A DNA stretch of 60,674 nt from Stenocarpella maydis (GCA_002270565.1 NQMI01000203.1:1-60674); one strand, 5' to 3'; counted from the stretch's first letter, positions 33,285 through 45,289 are shown. Made by a program: numbers and translations. Notes: generated by a model not told the origin, from the sequence alone.

Positions 33285-35022
33285 ACCTGCCGGCGAGCCA
33301 CCATACCCTATTTCAGGCTTTCGGCGCAATTCGAGAAGGGCGGGCGAAACGGCAACTGGGCAGAGCGACCAGCGCTATGCCTTCGCAACCATGGGATGGG
33401 GTGTGCACTATGATTTTTGGGCAGGCGTTCTTTACATATGACCTAATGATTTGCATACATGGAGGTGTCTGCGGTACGGCAGGAGTAGGACAATCTCGAG
33501 GCATCTTCTGACCGTCATTGGGGCGACACCGGTCCATTTTATTGCTTATTCTGGCGAGGGCCGTGATGGGAAGAGCCTTGGACACGAGAGCGGTCTCGAG
33601 GCTCCAAGGGACTTTCTGATAAGCACAACGGGCCAGACCATGAAGAGGTACTGGCCCATTTGGATGCTGTCGGGATAATTACTAGTTATTGAGGGCAGCA
33701 CAGCGCAAAATTCATACGGTAACAGCACACATAGCTGAATCAATCCTATACCATATTGGTCCTGAATGCGGTGCACAGTATTTTTTATTTATTTTTTATT
33801 TATTTTTTCTTTTCTTGGCCTGGCAGTCTGTTATGGACACGTCTGCAGTGCCAGGTGGCCAAGCATATTTTATGTGGATGGACAGTTACCCCTGGACCGT
33901 GCTAGGCTCTCTAAACCGAAAGCATAAGCTCAGGCGAGACCGGGGGAACGGGAACACTCCACTAACAACACTATATATAACAGGTACATTTGGCCCCAGT
34001 AATTCGGGGGATGGCTCCTGAGCAGTCTTGTGCCTGTGCTCCAGGTGCGTCCCGGTATGACTCTACAGGTCAGTCGCGAACGGCAACGGGACCATAGACA
34101 GGCCCACAAATACTGCTAACCGAAGAACGCCATGCGATGAACAAACAATATGATATTAAGAGAGCAATGTGCGATATGAAGCAGACGCACTTTCTTGACC
34201 TGCAGTGCGCACATGAGCCAGAGCTAGTCGCATATAGCCACATGTATCCGAGACGCGCGAATAACAAATATTCCGTTGCAATGAATGATTGATGATGATG
34301 ATGATGATGATGAGTAGGGCTGACGTCCCCGGATCTTCAATCAGCCTCAGCCTCGTGCCTCCGGGGACCCCTGGCTGCTAGTGCAATCAACCTCGGTATA
34401 GAGGTCGAGAGGAATTGATCAATCCCCGGGCCGCAGGGCTCGCCATCACTCATTCATGCACACCCAGGCTCCATTCTCTGGCCTGGAGTACGCTAGGGCA
34501 AATGATTTGGAGCTTTTCCACCCAGCACTGCTCACACTGCCGGGTTGCAAATGCACCGCCCGCCCGTCAGCTCGGCGAGATGAGTCGAAATGATTGACCC
34601 CCCAGTCTGGCTGTCTGGCTGGCCTGGATGCGGCATGGGTTTGGTACGAACGTGGGCTTGCCGTTGCTGGTTGATTGGTCTGTGCGTCGGGTCTCAATTG
34701 GTGTACGGAGTTTGTCTGGGCTCTCTTCTTCCCACCATACAAAGTAAGCAGCCTCCCACAGCCTGATTTTTGTCCCGCAAGCTATTGCCCCTCCAAACAA
34801 ACCCTCCAACCCCCCCCCCCAAGCTAGAGCCTGCAATTTCAGCTCTCACATCAACACAACACACCAAGCGTCCGAGTCGACTGTGATCTGACCTGGACAG
34901 AAACGCCATAAAATTCTGACCAACATATTTGCCCGCGACGGTCGACATTCACGTGGCGATCCTCAGACGAAACGAGAACGAACACCACGACAGCACCCCA
35001 CAGATACGAACGGAGCCCCGTC
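33285..35022. other. Intergenic region
   Basis: 1.7 kb with no recognised gene. It holds a T-rich run with TATT units (33780-33815), a GAT trinucleotide repeat (about 34291-34312), and a C-run (34810-34819) in the presumed leader of the Hel2 gene. Confidence 0.5.
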
Positions 35023-37939
35023 ATGGCCGACGCAGGAGGCGCCCCCCCTACCAATCCTGTAGGTGAAACTGCACCAAGTTCGCGCGGTGACTCCGGCCGA
35101 GGCCGCGGTAGAGGAGACCGTTCGAGGCGTGGCAGAGGGCGTGGCGACGGCACCGGACCGAGCCAAGGAGGAAAGCGTGGCCGGGGACGTGGTGGCAACA
35201 ACCAGAACGCCGCCGCAACACGGGAGCACAACCATGAACCAAGGCTCACGCCCGCTCCCAAAGAGGCGCTCCGGGGGCCGGGGGAGTCCAAGCCAAAAGC
35301 TGAAGGCTCGGGCGGTGGTCAAGAGGGTGACGATCCCGAGAATGACGAGGATGTCTGCTTCATATGTGCCAACCCGATCCAACACCACTCCGTCGCACCC
35401 TGTAATCACACGACCTGCCACATCTGCTCATTACGGCTGAGAGCGTTGTACAAGAACAAGGACTGCGCACACTGCCGGACACCCGCACCATTTGTCATCT
35501 TCACCGACGACCCCTCGAAACGCTTCGAAGCGTACACCGAGGCCGACATCTCGAGCGCGGACGAGAATATAGGCATCCGCTATGCCAACGAGGACATCGT
35601 GGGCGACACGGTCCTGCTGCTGCGGTACAACTGCCCGGACCTGTCCTGCGACTTCGCCGGGCTGGGCTGGCCCGACCTGCACCGCCACGTGCGGTCGGTG
35701 CACCACAACAAGATGTGCGACCTGTGCACGCGCAACAAGAAGGTCTTTACGCACGAGCACGAGCTCTTCACCGACAAGGCCCTGCACAAGCACATGGCCC
35801 ACGGCGACGACCGGCCGGGCGACGTCGCGCAGACCGGGTTCAGGGGTCACCCGCTGTGCGGCTTCTGCGGCGAGAGGTTCTACGACGACGACAAGCTGTA
35901 CGAGCACTGCCGCAACAAGCACGAGCGCTGCTTTATCTGTGACAGGAGGGACTCGAGGTCGCCACACTATTATCAGGACTATGATGCGCTCGAGAAGCAC
36001 TTCCACAAGGACCACTTCCTGTGTCTGGACCGGGAGTGCCTGGAGAAGAAGTTTGTGGTGTTCGAGTCGGAGATGGACCTCAAGGCCCACCAGCTGAGCG
36101 AGCACGCCAACTCCTTGTCCAAGGACGTACGGCGAGATGCCCGCGTGGTGGATCTCTCAGGCTTTGATGTCCGCGAACCGTATCAGGAGGAAAGGAGAGG
36201 TGGGCGTGGAAGAGGCGGAAGGGAGGGACGCGGACGGGGTAGGGACCCCAACGCGGACGCGCCCCTTCCTCGCAGCACAGCACAGCCTCTGCGGCGAGAC
36301 GAGCTCGCCTTCCAGCGACAGATGGCCATCCACTCTGCCCAGTCAGTCTCAAACCGCACGTTCGGCGGCCAGCTCACGACAACGGCCAACAGCTCTGGTC
36401 CCACGCCTACTGTTGCCCGCAGCCAGCAACGGCAAAACGGGGCATCATCATCATCATCATCATCACCAGCAAGTTCCCNNNNNNNNNNNCTCTCAGGCTT
36501 TGATGTCCGCGAACCGTATCAGGAGGAAAGGAGAGGTGGGCGTGGAAGAGGCGGAAGGGAGGGACGCGGACGGGGTAGGGACCCCAACGCGGACGCGCCC
36601 CTTCCTCGCAGCACAGCACAGCCTCTGCGGCGAGACGAGCTCGCCTTCCAGCGACAGATGGCCATCCACTCTGCCCAGTCAGTCTCAAACCGCACGTTCG
36701 GCGGCCAGCTCACGACAACGGCCAACAGCTCTGGTCCCACGCCTACTGTTGCCCGCAGCCAGCAACGGCAAAACGGGGCATCATCATCATCATCATCATC
36801 ACCAGCCCAACAGCCCCATCCCCTCGCCGACACACTTTCCACACTCTCCGTAACCGACCAAGCAAACATGACACCAGCCGAGCGCGCCCGCCTCGTCCGC
36901 CATGGCGCCGTCATCGAGCGCGCGTCAAACCTGCTAGGAAACGACGCGACCAAGATGAACGACTTCCGCACGCACATCTCGTCCTACAAGAGCGGCACCC
37001 TGACCGCACCTGGCCTCATCGACTCCTTTTTCTCCCTCTTTACCGACACCTCCGCCAACGCGCTGGGCACCCTCGTCCGCGAGGTGGCCGACCTCTTCGA
37101 CGACAAGACCAAGGGCGACGCCCTCCACAAGGCCTGGCAGGACTGGCGCGCCATCAATGAGGACTATCCCTCGCTCCCAGGGCTGGGCGGCATGCATGGC
37201 GCGACCACCAGCTCCAGCGGCTGGGCCAACGCCGCCAGCTCTGGCCCCACGCTCGGCATTGGCGGTGGCATTGCCGCGGCCGCGCGCGAGAGGCACACGA
37301 CCCGCGTGCTCAAGCTCAAGAACAGCACCCAGGCGCGCCGCGGGAGCGTCCCTGGTGCGGAACTCGCGGTGCCTGCGTCCAGTACGGCCGGGCCCAGTAG
37401 CGTGCAGTGGTCCAGCCCGGCGAGGGCACCGGCGACAACGACCTCGTCTGCCGCCTTCCCTGCGCTTCCTCCAGCGCCTGGCAGCAAGAAATCCGGCACG
37501 GCGGCGGCGAAATCAGCCCCGCTCTGGATCGGCGGCACGCAGCCCGCCGTGGCCGGCGCGTCGTCGGCGTCCGGGAGCAGCAGGGCCGCGTCCACCGCGC
37601 TCACGCCTACCGTGCGGCGAGCCGCGCCAAGCGTTGTAGGGGGCCGCGCTCCGCCGCGGGACGACGCGTTCCCCGCGCTTCCTGCTGCGCCGAAGGTGCA
37701 GACTACCATCTTCGGGTATGGAGGTGGCCGTGGCGTGAGGAGGGACTTCGGGGGCGGGCGGGATACGGGGTTCTCGTGGGGGGGGTGGCGCCGGTGGTGC
37801 CGGAGGTGATACCGCTGCAGGTGATGATGGCGGGGATGATGGGGCCGGTGGAGGGGAGGACTCTGGTGCCGGTGCTGGCGTTGGGAAGAAGAAGGGGAAG
37901 GGCAAGAAGGGGAAGAACGTGCTTGTTGCGTGGGGTTAA
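35023..37939 (+). CDS. HEL2: Hel2/ZNF598-like RING E3 ubiquitin ligase (assembly-damaged)
   Basis: Ribosome-quality-control ligase that ubiquitinates 40S proteins at collided ribosomes. A glycine/arginine-rich N-terminus precedes a RING finger near residues 112-149 (CFIC, CNHTTCHIC, CAHC). Then come the conserved segment SKRFEAYTEADI and several C2H2-type fingers (CPDLSCDFAGLGWPDLHRHVRSVH, CDLC, CGFCGERFYDDDKLYEHCRNKH, CFICDRR, FHKDHFLC). The literal frame stops at 37809, but the neighbouring frame encodes a family-like basic tail KKKGKGKKGKNVLVAWG ending at 37939. A run of eight G at 37778-37785 would restore it if seven. An 11-N gap at 36479-36489 separates identical 317 bp copies. Removing one copy plus the gap (336 bp) and one G gives 2580 nt, 859 aa. 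Confidence 0.9.
36154..36806. repeat. Artificial direct duplication around an assembly gap
   Basis: 36154-36470 and 36490-36806 are identical over 317 bp, separated by eight unmatched bases and 11 N. The copies end in a (TCA)n serine repeat. Identity, frame and position at a gap point to two contigs joined without merging their overlap. Confidence 0.88.
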
Positions 37940-38133
37940 ACGGACCTGGTTGGCTGGATGGCTTTTGGGTGAGAGGCTGAGGTCCTCACCACACTTCCCT
38001 GAGTTGGGCTGAGGTTCCTGTGGGGAGGTGGGTAGATGTGTGGGGATACCAGACCTTGGTACAAATGCATGTCCACGTCTACACACACGTGTTGGTGCTG
38101 GCTTGTGCACTTGTACTATAGAGGGCGCCGGAT

Positions 38134-39175
38134 GTGTGTGTTGTGCAAGCTCATGAGCGACAAGAGGCGTGCCCAGCTTACCAAGCCCGAACCGCCATCA
38201 TCAGCCATGAGACGTTGGAAGCCGCCGTCAGAGCTTTCCCCAACGTATCTCAGGACTCGCTCCTTGAAAATCGTAGTGAGAAGCCTCCAAAACTCAGATT
38301 TCCTGATGGCATCACTATAGAGTGCCTCCAGGGGCTGTATCGGATTGCCGCGGGAAAGGAATTACGACTACGAAGGGATTAGTGGTAGATAGTGGACCTC
38401 TATCAAGGTGGTACAGTTCCAGATCTGGCTCTAGTTATATATATAGACTAACTATTTGCCCAAATGCGAGCGCACATCTCAAAGTAGCCTTGTCTGAGTA
38501 GTACTCTAACTCTGTGAACTTCTCTGATAGCGAGATATTCCTTAAGCTATATCGATACGATAATAGTACTAATAAATAAATCGGGACTGTGTTCGCAGAG
38601 AAACGGATGGGACACGACTTGATAAAGACAAGAGTAAGGATCTCAAACAGATTCTCAAAAGTAGAATGATTACCGCAAGACTCGACGCTCTTCGCATCCT
38701 ACCTGGGCTTTTCGTCGGGTTCCGCATCGAGCATCGGTTCATGGCAATGAAATGCTTCGAGGTTAGCAACAATACCCGTGCTCATGTGACGGAAACTGAA
38801 CTTGACGGAGGAGATCTGTAATTCTCCCCTCCATATTCTGGACGTGTGGACGAAAATACTCAGAGGCAAAGCGGCTGATGCGATGTGTAGACGGCCATAC
38901 TGTGGAAGGATTGCAGCTGAGGGCACCGGGCTACTCAAGCCACGACTCCTCCATGGTGGCAACACATTTCCAAGAGGGAAATCTGTTCCGCGCAATACAG
39001 GACCAGGGCGATCGCAAGACGGTCCTGGAAAAATCTGCGATCTGTCTCCCATCTTATCCCTTCCTTGCGTAGTCTCTTTGAGGACGCCAAATTTCTCAAG
39101 GCTTCCCGGCCATGATAGTCAGACAGCTGTGCCCCCAATCTGCGTTTTCCGCCCGTGAGGCGATGTGGCGTATTT
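38134..39175 (+). pseudogene. DUF3723-family pseudogene
   Basis: Degenerate remnant of the DUF3723 family, large fungal proteins often found in accessory, transposon-rich DNA; function unknown. Pieces appear in order but in different frames: ISHETLEAAVRAFPNVSQDSL and FPDGITIECLQGLYRIAAGKEL (38190-38380), LDALRILPGLFVGFRI (about 38675), HILDVWTKILRGKAADAM (about 38830), VEGLQLRAPGYSSHDSSMVATHFQEGNLF (split by phase from the preceding piece, about 38905-38990), and SLFEDAKFLKASRP (about 39070). Stops and frameshifts separate them. An AT-rich interval at 38390-38570 replaces an expected segment. The family call is from remembered motif order and is fairly secure; the gene cannot make a full protein. 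Confidence 0.6.
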
Positions 39176-39414
39176 CCGCGAGCGGGTCTGGCATTACAAA
39201 ATGCGGCAGAACCTCCTCTGGTGTAACCTCTGCTGTATGTTGATTGTCTATGGGATAATGAGCTATAGGACAGGCAGCCATAGAAGAACCTCTTGTGGAT
39301 GACCTATAGGATCTATAACTATGGGATACTAGTTGCCGAATATTGAGGATACATTTGTGTAGAGAGACCCTATCGCTTAGATGTAGCTATATAGGCTACC
39401 ATAATTAATTGTCT

Positions 39415-40156
39415 CTAAAAACACTGACCCTTGAAAAGGTATAGGCCTGAGACTGTTATGCATTGTGCATTCCCTGGGAGTGAATTCAAATGTTCATCAA
39501 TTTCATGGGCTTTGTCACAGTGCCACTGTCCAGCGGACCACCTTATGAAAGTCTCATCGCACTGGTCACACTGAATCGGTTGCTACCATTGGTTTTCATG
39601 TCAGCCACTGGCAACCATAGCATCCCACTAATACATCTACATCGGAATATTGATAACTTACTTTATATCGCTCTTGCAACTCAGGGGGACTGGGTGCCGA
39701 CCGGCCCTCTGTGTACACAATATACAGACCCATGGCCCCATCTTCCTGCAGGTGGTCAACGCCCTGAGATGCTCCATGCCCTGTACTGGCCCTGTAACCG
39801 AGGATCTCCTGTCTCAGCTGCTCAAATTCTGCTGGGATCGGTTGCTCAGGCGGGTCTTGCGGAGTAATGCGCAGCTGAGAGCGGACGTGACAGTACTGGT
39901 AGGCTACATAGACGTAAGGGGTGACATCGTGTCCCTCAGCGGCTGGCACGACGTAGAGGATCCCGCTACCGCCGCCGGCCTTCGCTCGAAGTATCGCGCT
40001 GATCTTGTCTGGACTTTCGGGCTTGTTGAAGTAATAAATGGGGGCGAACCCATTTTCTGCACCATGCGCCTTGCCATTGGCGACAAGAAACTTGTCTAGC
40101 GTGGATAGTCGAACCCTGAAGCTGCGTAGTGCGGTGATGATATTCGAGCCTGGCAT
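39415..40156 (-). CDS. Hypothetical protein with C-terminal C2H2-like finger
   Basis: Uncharacterised 216 aa protein. Exons complement(39415..39570, 39662..40156) with GT-AG intron 39571-39661, phase 0. The N-terminal part MPGSNIITALRSFRVRLSTLDKFL is followed by an alpha/beta-looking domain (GSGILYVVPAAEGHDVTPYVYVAYQY) and a region ending ELQERYK. The second exon supplies CDQCDETFIRWSAGQWHCDKAHE, a zinc-finger-like C-x2-C...H-C-x3-H pattern. The intron is needed to reach this finger; reading through gives an early stop. ATG 40156 is preferred because the upstream in-frame extension is low-complexity. Similar small proteins occur in Sordariomycetes, but I know no function. Confidence 0.6.
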
Positions 40157-40976
40157 GATCGCTATGAGGTGGTTTTCCTTTCTGTTATCGCTCGCAGAGA
40201 ATAAAGAAGTGTTGGGGGAAGCAGTTCCGGGTGCAAAGAGGGGGGTGGTGTGGCTCCAGATGTGGTGACAGGAAGAAGTGTTTGGCAAGCAATGCGATTT
40301 TGGTTTGTGCGATATGAGAAGGCGTCGACTTGATATATGAATGGCTTCAGGCACCCGAAGGAAGCAGTCCCCAGTATGATGTAATCAAATCGTGCATGCA
40401 AGTAAATCGTCGCATGCGGCGCAGCAAGACCAACAGATTCGAAAAACGGTGTAGCAACTTAAAATAGGACTCATCCTACGCCTGAAGCATCAAACCAGTA
40501 GAGTGGAGCAGTGGAGTACGCCATTTACACCTCGCTATATTAGAGGGCTATCCACATCGAAAGGCTGTATACTCAATTTATGGTCTAAGTGATGCAGTGT
40601 TTATTAAGATCTAATGTGATATTATAGGATTAAGGCCCTGGAGGCTAGGCTTATCAGCATTGAATTGTTCTATTAAGGCACGTTTTATGTCACGACAGGG
40701 TTACTTTCAGGCAAATTATTACGGGTGTAATATTACGGGTTTCCGGCCGAAACATTTCACTTCTAAATTGATGTTTATAGATAATTCAAGTGCGCAATTT
40801 TTTGCTTGCATTGTATTGATTCAGCATATTGAGCTGCTCGGTCCTTCCGTCCTTGCTGATGTGGCGCCTCTGGGTGTTTCCTGTTGCGCCTTTTAATGAG
40901 ATGTCTACTTATGAGTCTTCCTGTGACTTTCTAGCTCCAATGCCTTTGCAAACTTCTGAGTATATTTGGTACAACT
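40157..40976. other. Intergenic region, AT-rich
   Basis: Short unconvincing ORFs only; no transposon motif recognised. Confidence 0.4.
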
Positions 40977-41321
40977 TTAGCCTGAAACAATGCCCTTGAC
41001 TGGCAAGCTGCTTATGGGCTGTGGCTTTGTGGCCTGAGCTGTTTTCATAACGTTCTTCATGATGCTGCGCTTGGTCTTCGGGTTGTAGACGAGTTCCTTG
41101 TTGCTATTTCGAGATTTGATCTTTGGGAACGCCATAGATACTCCCGGTCTGATCCGCTTCATAGTCAAACTCTTTTTGATAATGTTATCGTGCTGCTTGC
41201 GGTCCTCTACCTCTTTCGGATCAAGCTTGGGAGCAGGCTTTGCCGGCTGAGGCGCCTTTTCCCCACTACTGCCCAAGTCGAGTTTCATGTATTGCATCGA
41301 ACTTGTGACTATAATAGACAA
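40977..41321 (-). CDS. Small basic hypothetical ORF
   Basis: A 114-codon ORF rich in Lys and Pro (GEKAPQPAKPAPKLDPKEVEDRKQHDN, then MKRIRPGVSMAFPKIKSRN). No family recognised. The composition looks protein-like, but there is no supporting context, and it may be a gene remnant. Confidence 0.25.
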   Translation of the reverse strand: MSIIVTSSMQYMKLDLGSSGEKAPQPAKPAPKLDPKEVEDRKQHDNIIKKSLTMKRIRPGVSMAFPKIKSRNSNKELVYNPKTKRSIMKNVMKTAQATKPQPISSLPVKGIVSG

Positions 41322-42043
41322 AAAAGTATTACTATTGTGTATCTCTGCGCTTTTGATTTAATCATGTTATGAATCGGGTTTCCCAACTTATGTTGCGTAG
41401 TGGAGCCTGCTTCATTGGCGTTTTCTTAACGGCTGATATAGTAATGATATGATTGACGAATTGGAGTTTCGTATGGGTGATTGAATGCTGCAAAGGTTAG
41501 TGATATGGACTTCTTAGGAAATGATGATTTTAACATGGTATGCGATGAGAGTTGCGCTTTTGCCTGATCTTTATACGGATTCCGAGACCTGTCTGAGTCT
41601 ACTACGTAGAACTCACTTTGTTTAGAACATGTCTAAAAAGGTGATGAATTTGTAGAGATAAATAGAGGGCCCACTGGCTGTGTGTCTTCCCAACTAATAT
41701 AATTTTAGGTCCAAACGTTGTTGTTGGTGGTTGCTATGGCCCATGCACTGTGGCAGAGGTCCCAGTCACGCTTGTCTAGAGACTTCGATGGGATCGCCCA
41801 CTTTGATATTCCGGGATACTGGGACCGGGGTCCAGAAGCCGCAGGGTGAAGGATGTCAGTATAGGGCAGTTTGACCCTATCGAAATTATGGAGGAAACCA
41901 ACATCATGGCCATTAATTTCAGCGAGTACCAGTACGACGACCACATGCACTTGCTTTAACCCAGAATCGAATCCTTAAGATAGCATCATGGAGCATTTCG
42001 TTAAGGAATCCAGAAGCAACTGAAAGACGACTCCAAAGAGACA
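41322..42043. other. Intergenic region
   Basis: No reliable gene. Short fragments on both strands (for example MEETNIMAINFSEYQYDD near 41890 on +) may belong to the ankyrin-like relic that follows. Confidence 0.35.
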
Positions 42044-42679
42044 GTGAGTGCCTTTTCGCGCTCTTTTCACGGCTACTTTCGAGATATCTTCGGCCATTCA
42101 TTCCTTCACGCCCTTATGTATTCCCAGGATGGTCCTCGTGCTCGGAATTATGCAAAGTCACTTCAGTCGCATGGGGGAATGAGCTCCAATATTAGCGCGA
42201 CATGGCCCTCATATGCCGAAGGATTCACCCCCCTTGCATGTTCCGCGAGCTCCCTAGGCGACCTGGATATCCTTAACGATGTGGTGTTGATCTCGGGCTA
42301 GAATTTGTGCAGCGGAGCACGCATAGATATGAGCAGGCATGCATTCTGCTCGCTCACTGTTGCACTGCCCAATCAAGAAGCGGATACTACGAAGACCCTT
42401 CTCGAAACGGCTACCCAGCGAGGCGTTGACCTCTCGGACTGTTGTCAATGGGGAAAAGCTAATACTCGCAACAAGTCTCTTGAGATTCGAACAATTTTGG
42501 CGGAAGCACTGCGACTGCAGATAGCGAAGATGAGGGCGTGGCTGATGAGGATGGAAATGAGGACGAGGCTGGGGACGAGAAGGTGTAGGACGCCGACAAG
42601 CACGAGGAAAGAAAAGGCAGGCCGGACAAGAAAAAGCCTGGGGATAGATGAGGTTGCAGGAGGCGTACACGTATCTTAG
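42044..42679 (+). pseudogene. Ankyrin-repeat-like relic
   Basis: One frame reads EGFTPLACSASSLGDLDILNDVVLISG, a TAG at 42299-42301, then GARIDMSRHAF and NQEADTTKTLLETATQRGVDLSD. The GFTPLA...GDLDI...SGARID pattern is ankyrin-like. The single in-frame TAG could have arisen from CAG or TGG. The start is not defined and upstream exons were not found. A minus-strand ORF overlaps the same DNA but lacks recognisable motifs. Confidence 0.35.
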
Positions 42680-42736
42680 AGTCTATGATCCATACCATCT
42701 CGTTCGTTCTCCTATATGCACATGAATGCCGGACTC

Positions 42737-43865
42737 TCAGATGGCACCAATCTCATCAATCTCGTCAATCTCGTCAAGCGCCCCGGGTGTCTCTTCCCAT
42801 GCCGGATAGTTATAGATGGCTATCAACTCAGCCTCCTCGGGCGATCCAGGGGAATAGAAATCCGGCCTCTCTAGCTCCAAACGGAAGTCTTCATCTTGCA
42901 TAGAAATGAGAACTTCCCAAAAGTTGCAATTTGCATCTTTCACGATAGAATACAGCGTCCAGATCTGCTTCTTCAGTCTCTCGATCACTGCAGCGAGCGT
43001 CGCCGTGTCAGAGGAAGCAAGGGCCCGACGACCGGCCAGGAGACTGTCGCCCAACGACTCCAGACGAACCTGGTCCACGATCTCGCGCGGTAGTGCAGAA
43101 CCCCGCAGGGCCCGTGCCGCGTTTTGCAAATCGCGCAGCCTGAACAGGAGGCGCAGCTTGATCAACACCACGGCAGACGCATGGCTGCAGTTCAGGGACG
43201 AGCCGTGCACCCACCACTCGGGGTCCTCGAGGGCGTCCGCGCCCCTCGTGTCCAGGTACGGCAGCTCCATGTTGCCCCAGTCGTAGTCGCCCCGCGGGTC
43301 GGCCGTGGCCCACCACCGGACGAAGTCATAGGCGTCCTGGTCGCGCCCGAGGCGGAGCATCATGGCGGGGACCATGGCGCGCAGGCCCATGTTGTCGCCG
43401 CGGTTCAGCCGCAGCATGGCCATGGCGTGGTCGAGGGCGGCCTGCACGGCGACGCGGTGGCGGGGGAACATGCCCAGCATGGCGTCGATGAGGCCGTAGC
43501 GGGCGCGCATGTAGTCGCGGGTGCCGTAGATGGCCCAGAAGCGGCCGGCGTGTTCCTCAAAGACGCGCGGCGGCATCAACGCGCCGCCTGGGTTGTTCCG
43601 CAGCGAGGTCTCCTCGGCGGACAGTTTCTTTCGGGCCTTCTTGATGGGTACGCAGGCGCCCTTGTGGCTGTTCCAGTGGAGTTTTTGGTCTGCTGGAGCG
43701 TAAGGGGCCTGCTGATATGTGCGAGGCTAGGGGAGGAGATGCGCACTCACGGTCACTGCTGCAGTAGTGTGCTACTTGGCAGCCACCACAGCGAAGCAGA
43801 CTACTGCGGCTCTCACATACCTCGCATTGCTGAGGCTTCAGAGAGACGTAATTCGAGGTCCCCAT
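42737..43865 (-). CDS. MYND-type zinc-finger protein
   Basis: 355 aa protein, exons complement(42737..43689, 43751..43865), 1068 nt. The GT-AG intron 43690-43750 (phase 1) lies inside the finger, joining YCSSD to HQKLHW. The N-terminal MYND finger reads CEVCESRSSLLRCGGC, then QVAHYCSS, then HQKLHWNSHKGAC, with all eight zinc ligands. The rest (about residues 60-340) is a helical region found in fungal MYND proteins (RFWAIYGTRDYMRARYGL, WWVHGSSLN). The C-terminus carries a small acidic repeat DEIDEIDEIGAI. The finger suggests protein-protein contact; no catalytic SET motif was seen. The start MGTSNYVSL is the nearest ATG upstream of the finger. Confidence 0.88.
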
Positions 43866-44623
43866 TGTTCTGCTTGGAGATTCCCAAGTGCTGTATACTT
43901 GGCTCAACGACGCCAGCCCAGGGTTTGGTTTGAAAGGCCAAGGAGGGCCGACATTCGTAGCAAACGGATCCGCTTCAGAAGATATCGCTGGCGGTGCGTG
44001 ATCAGATGGCCGAGACGCGTAGCCCGTGGTGCTATTTCATGTTGATTATCTGCTTGGGTTCTAAACAACTTAACTGGGATCTTCTAGGTAACGATATTCT
44101 GATTTGCAAGCGAGAGTGCCAAAAACGCGCTAGTGACGCGCACATGTTGACACACACCCGTTCCCCATACAAATCAGCATCCCTTCAGCATTTAACTATT
44201 AACGCCCATTGCTCAACCCACCACGCCTTAGCACGCCATAAGGCTATTAACCCTATATAAATTAACTCTTATGATTTGATATATGGTATTTTTATAATTA
44301 TGCGGTGCTGCCTCACCTTGCTGGAGCTTATAACGATCAAGGGGCTTCTAGACATTAATCTGGCTGATGATACAACTATTATAAAGATTATGAAGTGTTC
44401 TAAGTGCTAGATACATAAGCTAAGGAGGAAGAATTAAATATCTGGTGATATATTTACGCTAGGCATATTACCATTAGCCTATAATAGCATATAGCTGAGT
44501 AACTTCTACCGTAATATTTATAATTTAAGTCCTGGGTATCTATATATTCTAATATATCTTCTTATTGCCTAGGCCCTCTTTAATTACCTTTTCAAGAAAA
44601 ATAACCTCTATTAAGATAAGATA

Positions 44624-45285
44624 TTCTGATGAATTTGTGCTATAGAATAGCATTCAGTTCAGCGTGTGTGTGTTTCGGCAGGGTCGCAGTATGGTGCTCT
44701 GAGGCGAATTGGGACGATTGACAATGGTCTGGACAACTTTGTATTGAATTAAGTTGGGCTTCTGTAAGCCCTCCTTATATACCCTCCGACGTCGTCTCAC
44801 CCCTGGGCACGCTGCGGTAGGCTCTGGTGCAAATTTGCAAATGCCGGAAAATTCGCCCTTCCAACACACCATCTTTGGTTCCAANAATTAAGGTGCAAAT
44901 GCAGGCCAAAATAATCGACTCACGGCCACCAAACTCATCTTGCGTCACGCACGCACTGGGCGTACTTAGCGAAAATCGCCTGACTCGCAAGTCTAGGGTA
45001 ACTCCTTGCTAAAAAGTCTAGGGTAACTCCTTGCACGAAGTCTAGGGTAACTCCTTGCTGAGTGTCACGAGAGGGAATACAGAGTCAAGGCAACTGTCCT
45101 CAATACGTCAATTAAGGTTAAGTCGGCGCTACCTTCTATCTAAGAGGAAAGGTTGCGAAGTGTTGTGAGGGCGAGGTTTTGGTCCTAGAGGATGTGGGCG
45201 CACGGGCCACACTGGGTGACTGGGCAACTAGTGGGGCCCTCAGCACCCACGCACACACTCTCACACTGAGCGGTTCCGTTTAACA
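44624..45285 (-). repeat. LTR-like repeat, copy A
   Basis: 662 bp, in reverse orientation to copy B at 57858-58452. On the minus strand it starts TGTTAAACGGAACCGCTCAG and ends in CATCAGAA. It contains three tandem copies of a 21 bp unit (44992-45058) and a TATA-like segment. A single N at 44885 sits where copy B has about 120 extra bases. Copy A has about 200 bp near its 5' end that copy B lacks. Confidence 0.75.
44990..45062. repeat. 21-bp tandem repeat (3 units)
   Basis: Units of AAGTCTAGGGTAACTCCTTGC repeat three times with small spacer changes. The inverted counterpart is at 57897-57970. It lies inside the LTR-like repeat, so it travels with that element. Confidence 0.85.
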
Positions 45286-45289
45286 GGAT

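Noticed and set aside
36154..36806. Biological internal duplication in Hel2
   Set aside because: Perfect identity over 317 bp next to an N gap is better explained by an unmerged contig overlap.
44990..45062. Three repeats of 21 bp as a CRISPR-like array
   Set aside because: Fungal DNA, spacers of only a few bases, and the array recurs inside another copy of the same mobile repeat.
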